This document shows positions 50,833 through 59,352 of a stretch of 64,000 nt of DNA, piece after piece. Made by a program: the position numbers and the translations under genes. Positions within the stretch are counted from its first letter, which is position 1, and the number at the start of each line of letters is the position of its first letter. The DNA comes from Amaricoccus sp003258405 (GTDB lineage Bacteria > Pseudomonadota > Alphaproteobacteria > Rhodobacterales > Rhodobacteraceae), in assembly GCF_043226085.1 (NCBI RefSeq), contig NZ_CP171225.1:3224001-3288000 (forward strand), read 5' to 3'. A model generated the notes under the pieces. That model searched no databases and was not told where the DNA came from. It worked only from the letters and a program-made list of their open reading frames with translations.

Positions 50833-52446
50833 GTGCCGACTAAGTTCCAGACTCTGTGGGAAGGCCTCGAGCCGCGCCAGCGCATCGTCGCGATCCTGGC
50901 GGTTCTGGCCATCTTTGCCACCATGTTCGGGATCAGCCGCGTCGCAACCGCGCCCGACATGGCTCTGCTCTATTCCGGACTGGACGATTCCGCGGCCGGT
51001 GAGGTCGTTGCGGCGCTTGAGGCCGACGGGGTCAAGTTCGACGTGCGCGACAGCTCGATCTATGTCGACCGGGCCGAGCGTGACCGCCTGCGCATGGATC
51101 TGGCCGCGGACGGTCTGCCGTCGGGCGGGCCCGCGGGCTACGAGATCCTCGACGGGCTGACCGGGTTCGGTACCACGAGCCAGATGTTCGACGCGGCCTA
51201 CTGGCGGGCGAAGGAGGGCGAACTTGCCCGCACCATCGTCGCCTCGCCGAATGTGCGTGCGGCGCGCGTCCATATCGCAAATCCGATATCGCAGCCCTTC
51301 TCGCGCGCCCAGACCGCCTCCGCGGCCGTCACCGTGACGATGACGAACGGGGCGCTTGACCAGAAGCAGGCCGAGGCGATCCGCTATCTTGTCTCTTCCG
51401 CCGTGGCCGGGCTGACGCCCGAGGAGGTTGCGGTGATCGACTCGGCGCGCGGCGTCGTGCTCACCGGCGACGAGGATGAGCTTGCCCGCGCCGGTGTCAC
51501 CAAGCCGGACGAGCGCGCGGAAAAGCTGCGCAAGAACATCGAGCGCCTGCTTGAGGCGCGCGTCGGCCGCGGCAAGGCGATCGTCGAGGTGAATGTCGAT
51601 GCCAACATGGACAGCCAGACCATCACCGAACGCCGCGTCGACCCCGACAGCCGCGTCGCGATCAGCTCCGAGACCGAACAGAGCTCGGAGAATTCCACCG
51701 GCACCAGCCCCGGCGTCACGGTCGCGAGCAATCTGCCTGACGGGGATGTGCAGGGTGGGGGCGGCGAGAACAACCGGTCCTCGAACCAGCAGCGCGAACG
51801 GCAGAATTTCGATGTCTCCGAGACCCGCAGCGAGCGGGTGATCCTGCCGGGCCAGGTCCGGCGCATCAATGTGGCCGTCATGGTCGACGGCATCATCAAC
51901 ACCGCCGCGGACGGCACGCAGCAATGGCAGCCGCGCCCGGCCGACGAGATGGAGACGCTGCGCCAGCTGGTGCAGACCGCCGCCGGTTTCGATGCCGAGC
52001 GCGGTGATACCGTGACGATCGAGTCGCTTCAGTTCACCGCGCCACCGGATCAGGGCACGCTGGTGGAATCGGGGCAGGAGGGTTTCCTCAGGGCCTATGG
52101 CGCACGGCTGATCCAGGTCGGCGTGCTCGCCGGAATCATCATCGCGCTCATCTTCTTCGTGCTGCGGCCGATGATGAGCCGGCAACCCGCTCCGGTGATG
52201 GCCGAGCTTTCCGGCGTCGATCCCGACCTGCTCGGGCGTCCGGAAGGACAGGCCGAGCCCGCGCGGATCACCGCCGAGATGACCGACGAGGCAGCCGACG
52301 ACATCCTCGACGAGCTGCCCGCCAACAGCCTCAGCAAGATTGACCGGCTTCGCGACGTGATCTCGAGCCGGAGCGACGATTCCGCGCGTGTCCTGCGGAG
52401 TTGGATCGAAGCCCCAGAAGGTCAGAAGGAGCCAGCAGGGTCATGA
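50833..52446 (+). CDS. fliF: Flagellar MS-ring protein FliF
   Basis: This 537-residue protein starts at GTG 50833. Two transmembrane helices (about residues 18-35 and 426-446) flank the periplasmic ring-building part, with LYSGLDDSAAGEVVAALEAD and VRAARVHIANPISQPFSR. The C-terminal cytoplasmic tail (residues 480-537) ends in a FliG-binding-type segment. It is the base of the flagellar rotor and export gate. It starts the rightward operon and overlaps fliH by four bases. Confidence 0.95.
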   Translation: MPTKFQTLWEGLEPRQRIVAILAVLAIFATMFGISRVATAPDMALLYSGLDDSAAGEVVAALEADGVKFDVRDSSIYVDRAERDRLRMDLAADGLPSGGPAGYEILDGLTGFGTTSQMFDAAYWRAKEGELARTIVASPNVRAARVHIANPISQPFSRAQTASAAVTVTMTNGALDQKQAEAIRYLVSSAVAGLTPEEVAVIDSARGVVLTGDEDELARAGVTKPDERAEKLRKNIERLLEARVGRGKAIVEVNVDANMDSQTITERRVDPDSRVAISSETEQSSENSTGTSPGVTVASNLPDGDVQGGGGENNRSSNQQRERQNFDVSETRSERVILPGQVRRINVAVMVDGIINTAADGTQQWQPRPADEMETLRQLVQTAAGFDAERGDTVTIESLQFTAPPDQGTLVESGQEGFLRAYGARLIQVGVLAGIIIALIFFVLRPMMSRQPAPVMAELSGVDPDLLGRPEGQAEPARITAEMTDEAADDILDELPANSLSKIDRLRDVISSRSDDSARVLRSWIEAPEGQKEPAGS

Positions 52447-53066
52447 GTAATTTCCGCTTCCCGACATTTTCCCCCGATCCCGAGCCGAAGCCCGCTGTCG
52501 TGGAAGACAACACGGCCGAAGAACTGGAGAAGCAGCTTCAGGCGGCCCGTGAGGAAGCCTACCAAGCCGGTTTCATCGACGGCCAGGCCGAGGCGACCGA
52601 CTCCCATCTCGCCGATCAGAGCCGGCTCACCAGCGAACTCGTCGAGGCGCTCTGCGACGCGGGGATGACCAACGAGGCGGCCCGCATGCACGTGGCTGCC
52701 AGCATCGCGCCGCTGATCGAGGCGATCGCCCTTGCCATCGCGCCGAGCCTTGCGGATGCAGGCATGCTCGGCGAGGTCAGCCGGATCGTCAGTGATGCGA
52801 TCGAGAGCGCGCCGAAGGCCCGCCCGCGCATCCGCTGCGCCCATGAGCTCGCCGTGCCGTTGCAGCGTCTGGTCGAGGAACGCGAGATCTCCGCCGAAAT
52901 CGAGGAGGCCCCGGAGCTGCTGCCGCGCGAGGCGCAGATCTTCTGGGATCAGGGCTACGACCAGATCGATCTCGACGCCTGCATCGCCCGCATCCGGGAG
53001 GTGCTGTCTGCCCATTTTAGTCAGGACAACGGGAGCGAGCAGCATGAGCGACGCGGATACGCATGA
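52443..53066 (+). CDS. fliH: FliH-like flagellar assembly protein
   Basis: This 207-residue protein starts at ATG in the fliF stop. Residues 25-75 are a charged helix with EELEKQLQAAREEAYQAGF, the usual FliH N-terminus with repeated A/G-x3-A/G spacing; the C-terminal domain is divergent. FliH acts as regulator and stator of the export ATPase FliI. fliI is not in the window. Identification rests on position between fliF and fliN and on the N-terminal helix, so it is less certain than its neighbours. It overlaps fliN by 23 bases. Confidence 0.75.
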   Translation: MSNFRFPTFSPDPEPKPAVVEDNTAEELEKQLQAAREEAYQAGFIDGQAEATDSHLADQSRLTSELVEALCDAGMTNEAARMHVAASIAPLIEAIALAIAPSLADAGMLGEVSRIVSDAIESAPKARPRIRCAHELAVPLQRLVEEREISAEIEEAPELLPREAQIFWDQGYDQIDLDACIARIREVLSAHFSQDNGSEQHERRGYA

Positions 53067-53439
53067 GCCGGAGGGGCCGGACGCGGCGGCCCCCGGAGAC
53101 GAGATCGAGGCGCGCGCAGCGGGCACCGGCCCGGCGGCCGCCCAGGCGCCGGCCGAGCCCGAGGGGCGTGAAAAGCCCGGCAAGGGCCGCTCCGGCGCCT
53201 TTCTGGGCGTTCCGATCGAGATCACCATTTCGGTCGGCAAGGCGCGTCCGCTCGTCAGTGAGCTTGTCGAACTGCGCCGCGATTCGGTCCTGTCGCTCGA
53301 TTCCTCCATCGACGATCCGGTCGAACTCTATATCGGCGACCGGCTGATCGCGCGCGGCGAACTGCAGGAGATCGGGGACGGCTCCGGCCGGCTCGGGGTC
53401 CGGTTGACCGAGGTGGCCGACTTCTCGAATGACGTCTGA
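53044..53439 (+). CDS. fliN: Flagellar motor switch protein FliN
   Basis: This 131-residue protein has an unusual Pro/Glu/Ala-rich N-terminal extension (residues 1-50), then the FliN/SpoA domain: LGVPIEITISVGKARPLVSE, VELYIGDRLIARGELQEIGD and RLGVRLTEV. It builds the C-ring with FliG and FliM; fliM is not in the window. It overlaps fliH upstream and fliP downstream (11 bases). Confidence 0.93.
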   Translation: MSDADTHEPEGPDAAAPGDEIEARAAGTGPAAAQAPAEPEGREKPGKGRSGAFLGVPIEITISVGKARPLVSELVELRRDSVLSLDSSIDDPVELYIGDRLIARGELQEIGDGSGRLGVRLTEVADFSNDV

Positions 53440-54187
53440 CAGCCTCCCTTTCCGGATCTCACTCCTCGGCGCGTCCGTAGCGTCGGCCGCGATCCTGCTC
53501 TGGGCCGGGCCGGCGCTTGCGCAGCAGATCTCGATCGACCTCGGCGACGGGCAATCCTTCAGCCTGCGCACGGTCCAGCTGATCATCCTGATAACGCTGC
53601 TGAGCCTCGCGCCGGGGCTCGCGATCATGGTCACCTGCTTTCCTTTCATGGTGACGGTGCTCTCGATCCTGCGGCAGGCGATCGGCGTCACCCAGGCGCC
53701 GCCCAACATGATGATCATCAGCCTGGCGCTGTTTCTGAGCTACTTCGTGATGGAGCCGGTCTTCGATGAGGCCTGGACCGCGGGGATCGCGCCGATGGTC
53801 GCCGGGGAGATCACGCCGGAGCAGGCGTTCGCGCCGACTATGGCACCTTTTCGCGCCTTCATGGAGGGCCGCGTCGAGCCCCGCACCCTCGAGATCCTCA
53901 CCGAAGCCGCGCCGCGCCGCCAGGAGACGGCCGACGGCTCGGTGCCGCTTGCAACCCTCGTGCCGGCCTTTCTGCTGAGCGAGATCAAGCGCGGCTTCGA
54001 GATCGGCTTCCTTCTCTTCCTGCCCTTCCTGGTGATCGACCTCGTGATCGCCGCCATTCTCATGTCGATGGGGATGATGATGGTGCCGCCCGCCATCGTC
54101 TCGCTGCCCTTCAAGCTCGCCTTCTTCGTCGTCGCGGATGGCTGGAGCCTGCTCGCGGGCGCCCTTGTCAGGAGTTACACCCAATGA
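53429..54187 (+). CDS. fliP: Flagellar export gate protein FliP
   Basis: This 252-residue protein has a cleavable signal-like N-terminus (ALAQQ near residue 31) and four transmembrane helices. Motifs: LSLAPGLAIMVTCFPFMVTVLSILRQA-type core (about 57-84), LALFLSYFVMEPVF, and VPAFLLSEIKRGFEIGFLLF. FliP forms the export gate with FliQ and FliR, which are not seen here. It overlaps fliN by 11 bases and fliG by four. Confidence 0.95.
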   Translation: MTSDSLPFRISLLGASVASAAILLWAGPALAQQISIDLGDGQSFSLRTVQLIILITLLSLAPGLAIMVTCFPFMVTVLSILRQAIGVTQAPPNMMIISLALFLSYFVMEPVFDEAWTAGIAPMVAGEITPEQAFAPTMAPFRAFMEGRVEPRTLEILTEAAPRRQETADGSVPLATLVPAFLLSEIKRGFEIGFLLFLPFLVIDLVIAAILMSMGMMMVPPAIVSLPFKLAFFVVADGWSLLAGALVRSYTQ

Positions 54188-55317
54188 GCGACGCCGCCAC
54201 CGTTTCGGAAAACGCCCTTGCCACCGTGCTGTCGCGGGGAGAGCTGGCGCTTGCCCCGCGCGGCGAGGAGCGCAACCGGTTGCCGGCCACGATCGAGCCC
54301 AAGCGGCCCGTCAGCACCGAGAGCCTCTCGCAGATCCAGAAGGCCGCGGTCGTGCTTGCGGCCATCGGTCCGGAGCTCGCCTCCGGCTGCCTTCGCGAGC
54401 TTGCCGAAGAGGACATGGAGCGGATCGCCCGCACCCTCGGGGCGCTCGGCAAGGTCAGCCAGGACCTGCTCGACGCAGTGATCATCGAGTTTCTTGAAGC
54501 GCTGACCACCGGGCTTGAGCTGAGCGGGGGTGAGCGCGTCACCCGAGAGCTGCTCGCCGGCCTCATTCCCGACGACGAGATCGACCGCATCCTCGGCTCG
54601 ATTCCGGCGGCGAAGGGGCGTGGCGTGTGGGAGCGACTGAACGCAGCCCCGATCAAGGCGCTCGCGGCCTTCCTCGGGGTAGAGCATCCGCAGACCGTTG
54701 CGGTCATCGTCACCGAGCTGCGGCCGGAGGTCGCTGCGAGCGTGCTCGGCGAACTCGACCGCAATTTCGCCCAGTCTGTCGTGCTGCGGCTTGCACGCAT
54801 CCCCTCGATGGACAAGGCGGTTGCCAATGCCATGAAGACGGCCATCGACCGGGATTTCCTCTCGGTGCTGCAGAGCACGCTCAGCAAGCGCCGCCCGGCC
54901 GAACTGATCGCGGCCCTGATGAACAACATCTCGAGCGATGTGCGCGAGGGCTTCCTCGGCTTCCTCGAAAGCAAGAACGAACAGCTCGCGCTCGAGGTCC
55001 AGCGGACCATGTTCACCTTCGACGACATCGCCACGCGGCTCAACTCTCGCGATGTTTCGAGCGTGCTGCGCGAAATGGACGAGGAAGAGGTGCTCAAGGC
55101 GCTCAAGCGCGGCCAGCAGCAGCAAAGCGCGACCGTAGATTTCATCATCTCGAATCTCGCACGCCGTCTCGCGGAGCGCTACACCGAGGATCTTGCCGCC
55201 ATGCCGCCGGTGCCCGCCAAGGAGGGCGAGGCCGCCCAGATCGAGCTCACCAAGATCATTCTCGAGATGTCGAACCGCGGCACGATTCAGCTGCTCGAGC
55301 TGGAATCCGGCGCGTGA
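54184..55317 (+). CDS. fliG: Flagellar motor switch protein FliG
   Basis: This 377-residue protein starts at ATG in the fliP stop. It has the FliG parts: an N-terminal domain that binds FliF, the EHPQT motif at residues 167-171, and a C-terminal torque domain with FDDIATRLNSRDVSSVLREM charged helix. The N-terminal 45 residues and the C-terminal 50 residues are longer than in E. coli FliG. Its gene is the last rotor gene here; a 45-codon ORF begins one base after its stop. Confidence 0.94.
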   Translation: MSDAATVSENALATVLSRGELALAPRGEERNRLPATIEPKRPVSTESLSQIQKAAVVLAAIGPELASGCLRELAEEDMERIARTLGALGKVSQDLLDAVIIEFLEALTTGLELSGGERVTRELLAGLIPDDEIDRILGSIPAAKGRGVWERLNAAPIKALAAFLGVEHPQTVAVIVTELRPEVAASVLGELDRNFAQSVVLRLARIPSMDKAVANAMKTAIDRDFLSVLQSTLSKRRPAELIAALMNNISSDVREGFLGFLESKNEQLALEVQRTMFTFDDIATRLNSRDVSSVLREMDEEEVLKALKRGQQQQSATVDFIISNLARRLAERYTEDLAAMPPVPAKEGEAAQIELTKIILEMSNRGTIQLLELESGA

Positions 55318-55318
55318 C

Positions 55319-55456
55319 ATGGCCGCGGCGAAACAGGCGGATTATGGCTTGCGTTTCTCAATCCGCCTGTCAGCGGCCTCCGGGAAGGATATGAGAGGCG
55401 CGATCGCGCGCTGGAAGATGAAAACCGGCGCAATCTGTCAGGGACATGAGGCATGA
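55319..55456 (+). CDS. Putative 45-residue ORF linking fliG and the SciP-like regulator
   Basis: ATG 55319 comes one base after the fliG stop, and the TGA (55454-55456) overlaps the start of the next gene as ATGA. The 45-residue product (MAAAKQADYGLRFSIRLSAA, then a basic segment with one Cys) matches nothing I know. The perfect frame fit at both ends suggests a coupling or leader ORF. The ribosome site is weak, and a perfect inverted repeat lies inside it, so it may instead be spacer. Confidence 0.3.
   Translation: MAAAKQADYGLRFSIRLSAASGKDMRGAIARWKMKTGAICQGHEA
55333..55370 (+). repeat. Perfect 11-bp inverted repeat after fliG
   Basis: ACAGGCGGATT (55333-55343) and AATCCGCCTGT (55360-55370) pair perfectly around a 16-base loop. 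It starts 15 bases after the fliG stop. There is no U tract, so it would be a transcript-stability element or attenuator rather than a strong terminator, and would affect the regulator gene downstream. Confidence 0.5.
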
Positions 55457-56127
55457 CTTTCGACTACCGGTTCCGCAGAGGCGGAGCGCAGCCAGATCGG
55501 GTGCCAGCGCCGGGAGATACCGGTCCGCGCCGCCCGATGATCGTCCGCAAGCTCAAGGCGCAGGATGACATGGCCGCGTGCAGGGGCGAGATGCGCCGGA
55601 ACGAGGCCAGACATCCTGCACCCGAGCCATTGCCCGAACCGGGGGTGCGCTGGACCCGCCAGCGCAAGCACGCGGTGATCCAGGGCATCGAACGCGGGCA
55701 GATCGCGGCGGACGAGGCCTGCCGCCGCTATGGTCTTTCCACGGATGAGCTGGCCGAGTGGCGCAGTGCGAGCGCGACGGGTGGCCGGCCGCCGGTGGTC
55801 TGGCGCCGGCGGCCGCAGACGGTCACCTCCGGCATCCGGACATTCGGTGCCGTCGAGATCGATCTCGATGCCGGGACGGTCCATATCGATGGCACGGTCC
55901 TGCCACTCTCGCCGTCGGAATGGCGTGTGCTGCAGGTCTTCGCCGAAGCCGATGGTGCGGTGGTGACGAGCGCGATGGTGATGGGCGCACTCTATTCGGG
56001 GCTCGACAAGGTCGCGACTCCGAAGATCGCCGATGTGCTGGTCTGGCGCCTGCGCCGCAAGCTTGGTGACGAGGCCCGAAGGCTCGTCGCAGTCTGGGGG
56101 CGCGGCTTCCAGCTCGTCCCCGACTGA
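55453..56127 (+). CDS. SciP-like (DUF1153) HTH fused to CtrA-like winged helix
   Basis: This 224-residue protein starts at ATG 55453 (a stop lies two codons upstream). Residues about 64-105 have the SciP/DUF1153 pattern RW-x3-RK, then IERGQIAADEACRRYGLS. SciP in Caulobacter and Rhodobacter is a short protein that binds DNA and inhibits CtrA. Residues 130-224 are an OmpR-type winged helix close to the CtrA C-terminus: FGAVEIDLDAGTVHIDG, LYSGLD, KIADVLVWRLRRKLG and VAVWGRGFQL. No receiver domain or phospho-acceptor Asp is present. I know SciP and CtrA as separate proteins, so this fusion looks unusual. It sits at the end of the fliF-G operon and probably regulates flagellar genes. Confidence 0.82.
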   Translation: MTFDYRFRRGGAQPDRVPAPGDTGPRRPMIVRKLKAQDDMAACRGEMRRNEARHPAPEPLPEPGVRWTRQRKHAVIQGIERGQIAADEACRRYGLSTDELAEWRSASATGGRPPVVWRRRPQTVTSGIRTFGAVEIDLDAGTVHIDGTVLPLSPSEWRVLQVFAEADGAVVTSAMVMGALYSGLDKVATPKIADVLVWRLRRKLGDEARRLVAVWGRGFQLVPD

Positions 56128-56133
56128 AGCGCC

Positions 56134-56724
56134 TCAGCGCACGAGCCGCATCGTATCGCCCGAGATCTCGATCCGGGCGAAGTGGCGCAGATAGCTCATC
56201 CCGAGCAGCGAGGAATGCAGATCCCCGCCGCTGACTGACGCCCGCACGTTGCGCTCGGTGAAGGGGCCGAGCGAGACAGTGCGGAGCACCACGGGCGCAA
56301 TCGCAACCGGCCCGTTCGCCGTGCGCGCCCGGCCGCTATAGTCGAGCGCCTCGGCGCCGATCCCGATCCGGGCCGCATCGGCACGGCTGAGCACGATCTG
56401 GCTCGCGCCGGTATCCACGACGAGGGTGACGGGCACGCCATCGAGCGCGAGGGTCGCTCGGAAATGGCCGTCGGTATCGCGGCGGAGTTCGACGGTGTCC
56501 CCGCTCACCTGCATCGCCGTTCGCGGCATCAGCTCTCGCCAGATCACGTCGCGGAAACCGTAGGCGATCACCGCCATCGCGAAGATCAGCACCCAGACCA
56601 GCACGTCACGCAACGTGCGCCCAAGCGAACGGCGCGCGGTGAAGAAATATCCGGCCACGAAGACGAGCAGGAGCGAGAGATAGGCGAGGCGGGCGATCGT
56701 GTCGGGATCGTCCAGCACGGCCAC
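56134..56724 (-). CDS. Membrane-anchored retropepsin-like aspartic protease (TIGR02281 type)
   Basis: This 196-residue protein has two or three N-terminal transmembrane helices (about residues 10-28 and 40-57) and a retropepsin-like domain with LVVDTGASQIVLS (D104-T-G) and LLGMSYLRHF near the end. It fits the clan AA, TIGR02281 family of small membrane-anchored proteases common in alphaproteobacteria; targets are not known. It converges with the SciP-like gene, 6 bases apart, and lies just downstream of marC. Confidence 0.87.
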   Translation of the reverse strand: MAVLDDPDTIARLAYLSLLLVFVAGYFFTARRSLGRTLRDVLVWVLIFAMAVIAYGFRDVIWRELMPRTAMQVSGDTVELRRDTDGHFRATLALDGVPVTLVVDTGASQIVLSRADAARIGIGAEALDYSGRARTANGPVAIAPVVLRTVSLGPFTERNVRASVSGGDLHSSLLGMSYLRHFARIEISGDTMRLVR

Positions 56725-56731
56725 GCGCGGC

Positions 56732-57355
56732 TCAGCCCGGAAGCAGGCCGAGATCCCCGAGCCCGTTCAGGACGAACTGGACGGAAAGCGCGGCGAGCAG
56801 GATGCCGAGAAGCCGGGTGACGACCACGATACCGGTATGACCGAGGACGCGCTCGATGACCCCACCGAGGCTGAAGAGCACGAAGACCACCGCAAGAACG
56901 AAGAACAGCACGCCATGGATCGCCGCAATCGCGGCATAATCGCCCTGTACCTGGCTGGTGAGCAGCACCATGGTCGCAAGCGAGGCGGGCCCCGCAAGCA
57001 GCGGCATTGCCAGAGGAAACACCGAAGGATCGGGCGGCGCCTCGTTCGACTGCTTTTCGCGCCGCTCGCTTCGCCGCTCGAAGAGCATTTCGACCGCGAT
57101 GAGGAAGAGCAGCAGCCCGCCCGAAATCCGGAATGCCGGCATCCCGATGCCGATGACGCCGAGCACGGAGTCGCCTCCGAGCCCGAAGAGCGTCAGCAGG
57201 CATCCGGCAATCACGATTGCGCGGATGGCGATCTTCCGGCGCTCGGCCTTGCTCATGCCGCTCGTGAGGGTCACGAAGATGGGGGTCGAGCCGATCGGAT
57301 CCATCACGACGAAGAGCGTGACGAAGGTCGTGAAGAGCAGATCGGTCGAGATCAT
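56732..57355 (-). CDS. marC: MarC-family integral membrane protein
   Basis: This 207-residue protein has six transmembrane helices. The N-terminus TLFVVMDPIGSTPIFVTLTS and the middle LAMPLLAGPASLATMVLL are typical of MarC/NAAT proteins. The family was once linked to multiple antibiotic resistance, but no transport activity is firmly shown. Its ATG overlaps the ABC-F stop by four bases. Confidence 0.9.
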   Translation of the reverse strand: MISTDLLFTTFVTLFVVMDPIGSTPIFVTLTSGMSKAERRKIAIRAIVIAGCLLTLFGLGGDSVLGVIGIGMPAFRISGGLLLFLIAVEMLFERRSERREKQSNEAPPDPSVFPLAMPLLAGPASLATMVLLTSQVQGDYAAIAAIHGVLFFVLAVVFVLFSLGGVIERVLGHTGIVVVTRLLGILLAALSVQFVLNGLGDLGLLPG

Positions 57356-59214
57356 GCCTCGCTCCCCGCGGCTTCCAGGCGTTCGAGGGCCGCCATCCAG
57401 AGCTCTTCCGCGCGAGAGAGCCCGTCGATCACCTCCGCGCGCTTCTTCTGGAGCTGCGCGATCTTCTCGGTGTCGCCGCGATCATAGGTCATCGGGTTGG
57501 CGAGCCGCGCGTCGATCGTCTCGCGCATCTCCTCGAGCTTGGCGACACGCGCCTCGCATTTCGCGACCTCCGCCCGGAGCGGTTGCAGTTCCGAGCGCGC
57601 GGCGCGCGGCCGGGCCTTCGGCTTCGTCTCGTTTCGCGCGCCGCCGTTGCCGCTGCGCTCACCGAGCAGGAGCCGCCGGTACGCCTCCATGTCGTCGTCG
57701 AAGCTCCTCACCGCGCCGTCCTTCACCAGCCAGAGCCGTTCGGCGACCAGCTCGACGAGATGCGGATCGTGGCTGACGAGGATGACAGCGCCGCCATATT
57801 CCGTCAGCGCCTGCACCAGCGCCTCGCGGCTCTCGATATCGAGATGGTTCGTCGGCTCGTCGAGGATGATCATGTGCGGCGCATCGAGCGTCGCGAGCAG
57901 AAGCGAGAGGCGCGCCTTCTGCCCGCCCGAGAGCCGTCCGACCTCGGTCACCGCCACATCCGCTCCGAGACCGCCCGCCGCGAGCCGGCCGCGCAGCTTG
58001 GCCGGGGCTTCGTCAGGGCGCAGCCGCTGGAGGTGCTGGAGCGGTGTCTCGTCGAGATGCAGCTCGTCGACCTGATGCTGGGCGAAATAGCCGACACGCA
58101 GCTTCGAGGAGGCGATCTTGCGCCCCTTCATTGCCGGAAGCCGGTCCGCGAGCAGCTTCGAGAGCGTGGACTTGCCCTGGCCGTTCGCACCGAGAAGCGC
58201 AATGCGGTCGTCTTGGTCGATGCGGAGGTCGAGCCCCTTCAGCACCGGGCGTCCGTCGTAGCCGATCGAGACGTCCTCCAGCCGGATGATCGGCGGCGAG
58301 AGCTCCTCGGGCGTGGGGAAGTTGAAGGCCGCCACCTCGGTCTCGACCACGCCCGCGATCGGTTTCATCCGCTCGAGCGCCTTGATGCGGCTCTGGGCCT
58401 GACGGGCCTTCGACGCCTTGGCGCGGAACCGGTCGACGAAGGACTGCATGTGCTCCCGCGCGGCGTCCTGTTTCTTCTTTGCCGCCATCTGCTGCTCGAG
58501 GCGTGCGCGCCGCGTGTCGTCGAACGTGTCGTAATTGCCCTGGTAGAGCGTGAGCTTGCGATCGGAGAGATGGAGGATCGCACCGACCGAGCGGTTGAGC
58601 AGGTCACGGTCGTGGCTGATGACGAGCACGGTATGCGGATAGCGCGCAAGGAAGGTCTCGAGCCAGATCGTGCCCTCGAGATCGAGATAGTTGGTCGGCT
58701 CGTCGAGCAGCAGGATATCGGGCCGGGAAAAGAGCACGCCCGCGAGCGCCACCCGCATCCGCCAGCCCCCCGAGAACTCGGAGCAGGCGCGGGCCTGCGC
58801 GGCGCTGTCGAAGCCGAGCCCGTTCAGGATTGCGGCCGCGCGCGCCTCCGCCGAGTGCGCCTCGATATCGGCAAGCCGCATCTGGATCTCTGCGATCTCG
58901 GTGGCATCGCGCGTCACCTCGGCACGCGCCATCAGGCTGGCGCGCTCGGTGTCGGCGGCCAGTACCGTGTCGAGCAGGCTCTCGTTCGTCGCGGGCGCTT
59001 CCTGCGCCACGCCGCCGATCCGGGCGCGGGACGCGACCTCGATCTCTCCGGCGTCGAGCGCAAGCTCACCGCGAATCAGCCGAAAAAGGGTCGTCTTGCC
59101 GGTGCCGTTGCGCCCGACGAAGCCAACCTTGTGCCCGGAAGGGATCATGGCCGAGGCGTCCTCGAAGAGACGCTTGCCTTCCAGTGTGAATCCGATATTC
59201 CTGAATGCCAGCAT
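57352..59214 (-). CDS. ABC-F family ATPase (Uup/YheS-like)
   Basis: This 620-residue soluble protein starts at ATG 59214; a longer frame to 59337 is rejected. It has two ABC domains: Walker A GRNGTGKTT and GANGQGKST, signatures FSGGWRMR and LSGGQKAR, Walker B LLLDEPTNYLD and IILDEPTNHLD. The linker (about residues 240-310) is basic and alpha-helical; a C-terminal coiled coil (about 540-615) follows. There is no membrane part. ABC-F proteins act on ribosomes or, for Uup, on DNA and translation. A long shadow frame lies on the opposite strand. Confidence 0.92.
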   Translation of the reverse strand: MLAFRNIGFTLEGKRLFEDASAMIPSGHKVGFVGRNGTGKTTLFRLIRGELALDAGEIEVASRARIGGVAQEAPATNESLLDTVLAADTERASLMARAEVTRDATEIAEIQMRLADIEAHSAEARAAAILNGLGFDSAAQARACSEFSGGWRMRVALAGVLFSRPDILLLDEPTNYLDLEGTIWLETFLARYPHTVLVISHDRDLLNRSVGAILHLSDRKLTLYQGNYDTFDDTRRARLEQQMAAKKKQDAAREHMQSFVDRFRAKASKARQAQSRIKALERMKPIAGVVETEVAAFNFPTPEELSPPIIRLEDVSIGYDGRPVLKGLDLRIDQDDRIALLGANGQGKSTLSKLLADRLPAMKGRKIASSKLRVGYFAQHQVDELHLDETPLQHLQRLRPDEAPAKLRGRLAAGGLGADVAVTEVGRLSGGQKARLSLLLATLDAPHMIILDEPTNHLDIESREALVQALTEYGGAVILVSHDPHLVELVAERLWLVKDGAVRSFDDDMEAYRRLLLGERSGNGGARNETKPKARPRAARSELQPLRAEVAKCEARVAKLEEMRETIDARLANPMTYDRGDTEKIAQLQKKRAEVIDGLSRAEELWMAALERLEAAGSEA

Positions 59215-59352
59215 GAAGCCGATTTGGCTTGCGCCATGAGGCTTGTCAACAACAGCCCGCCTGTGGCGCGCCGCGCTGCAGCAGATTCTCCCTTCCCCGG
59301 CCTTCGCCCGCGTGCTACCTGCCCGCCCGAACAACAAGGGACGCTACATCTC

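Noticed and set aside
57583..59352. Long plus-strand frame opposite the ABC-F gene running into ndk
   Set aside because: The upstream part is antisense to a well-conserved ATPase; only the ndk part (from ATG 59353) has family character.
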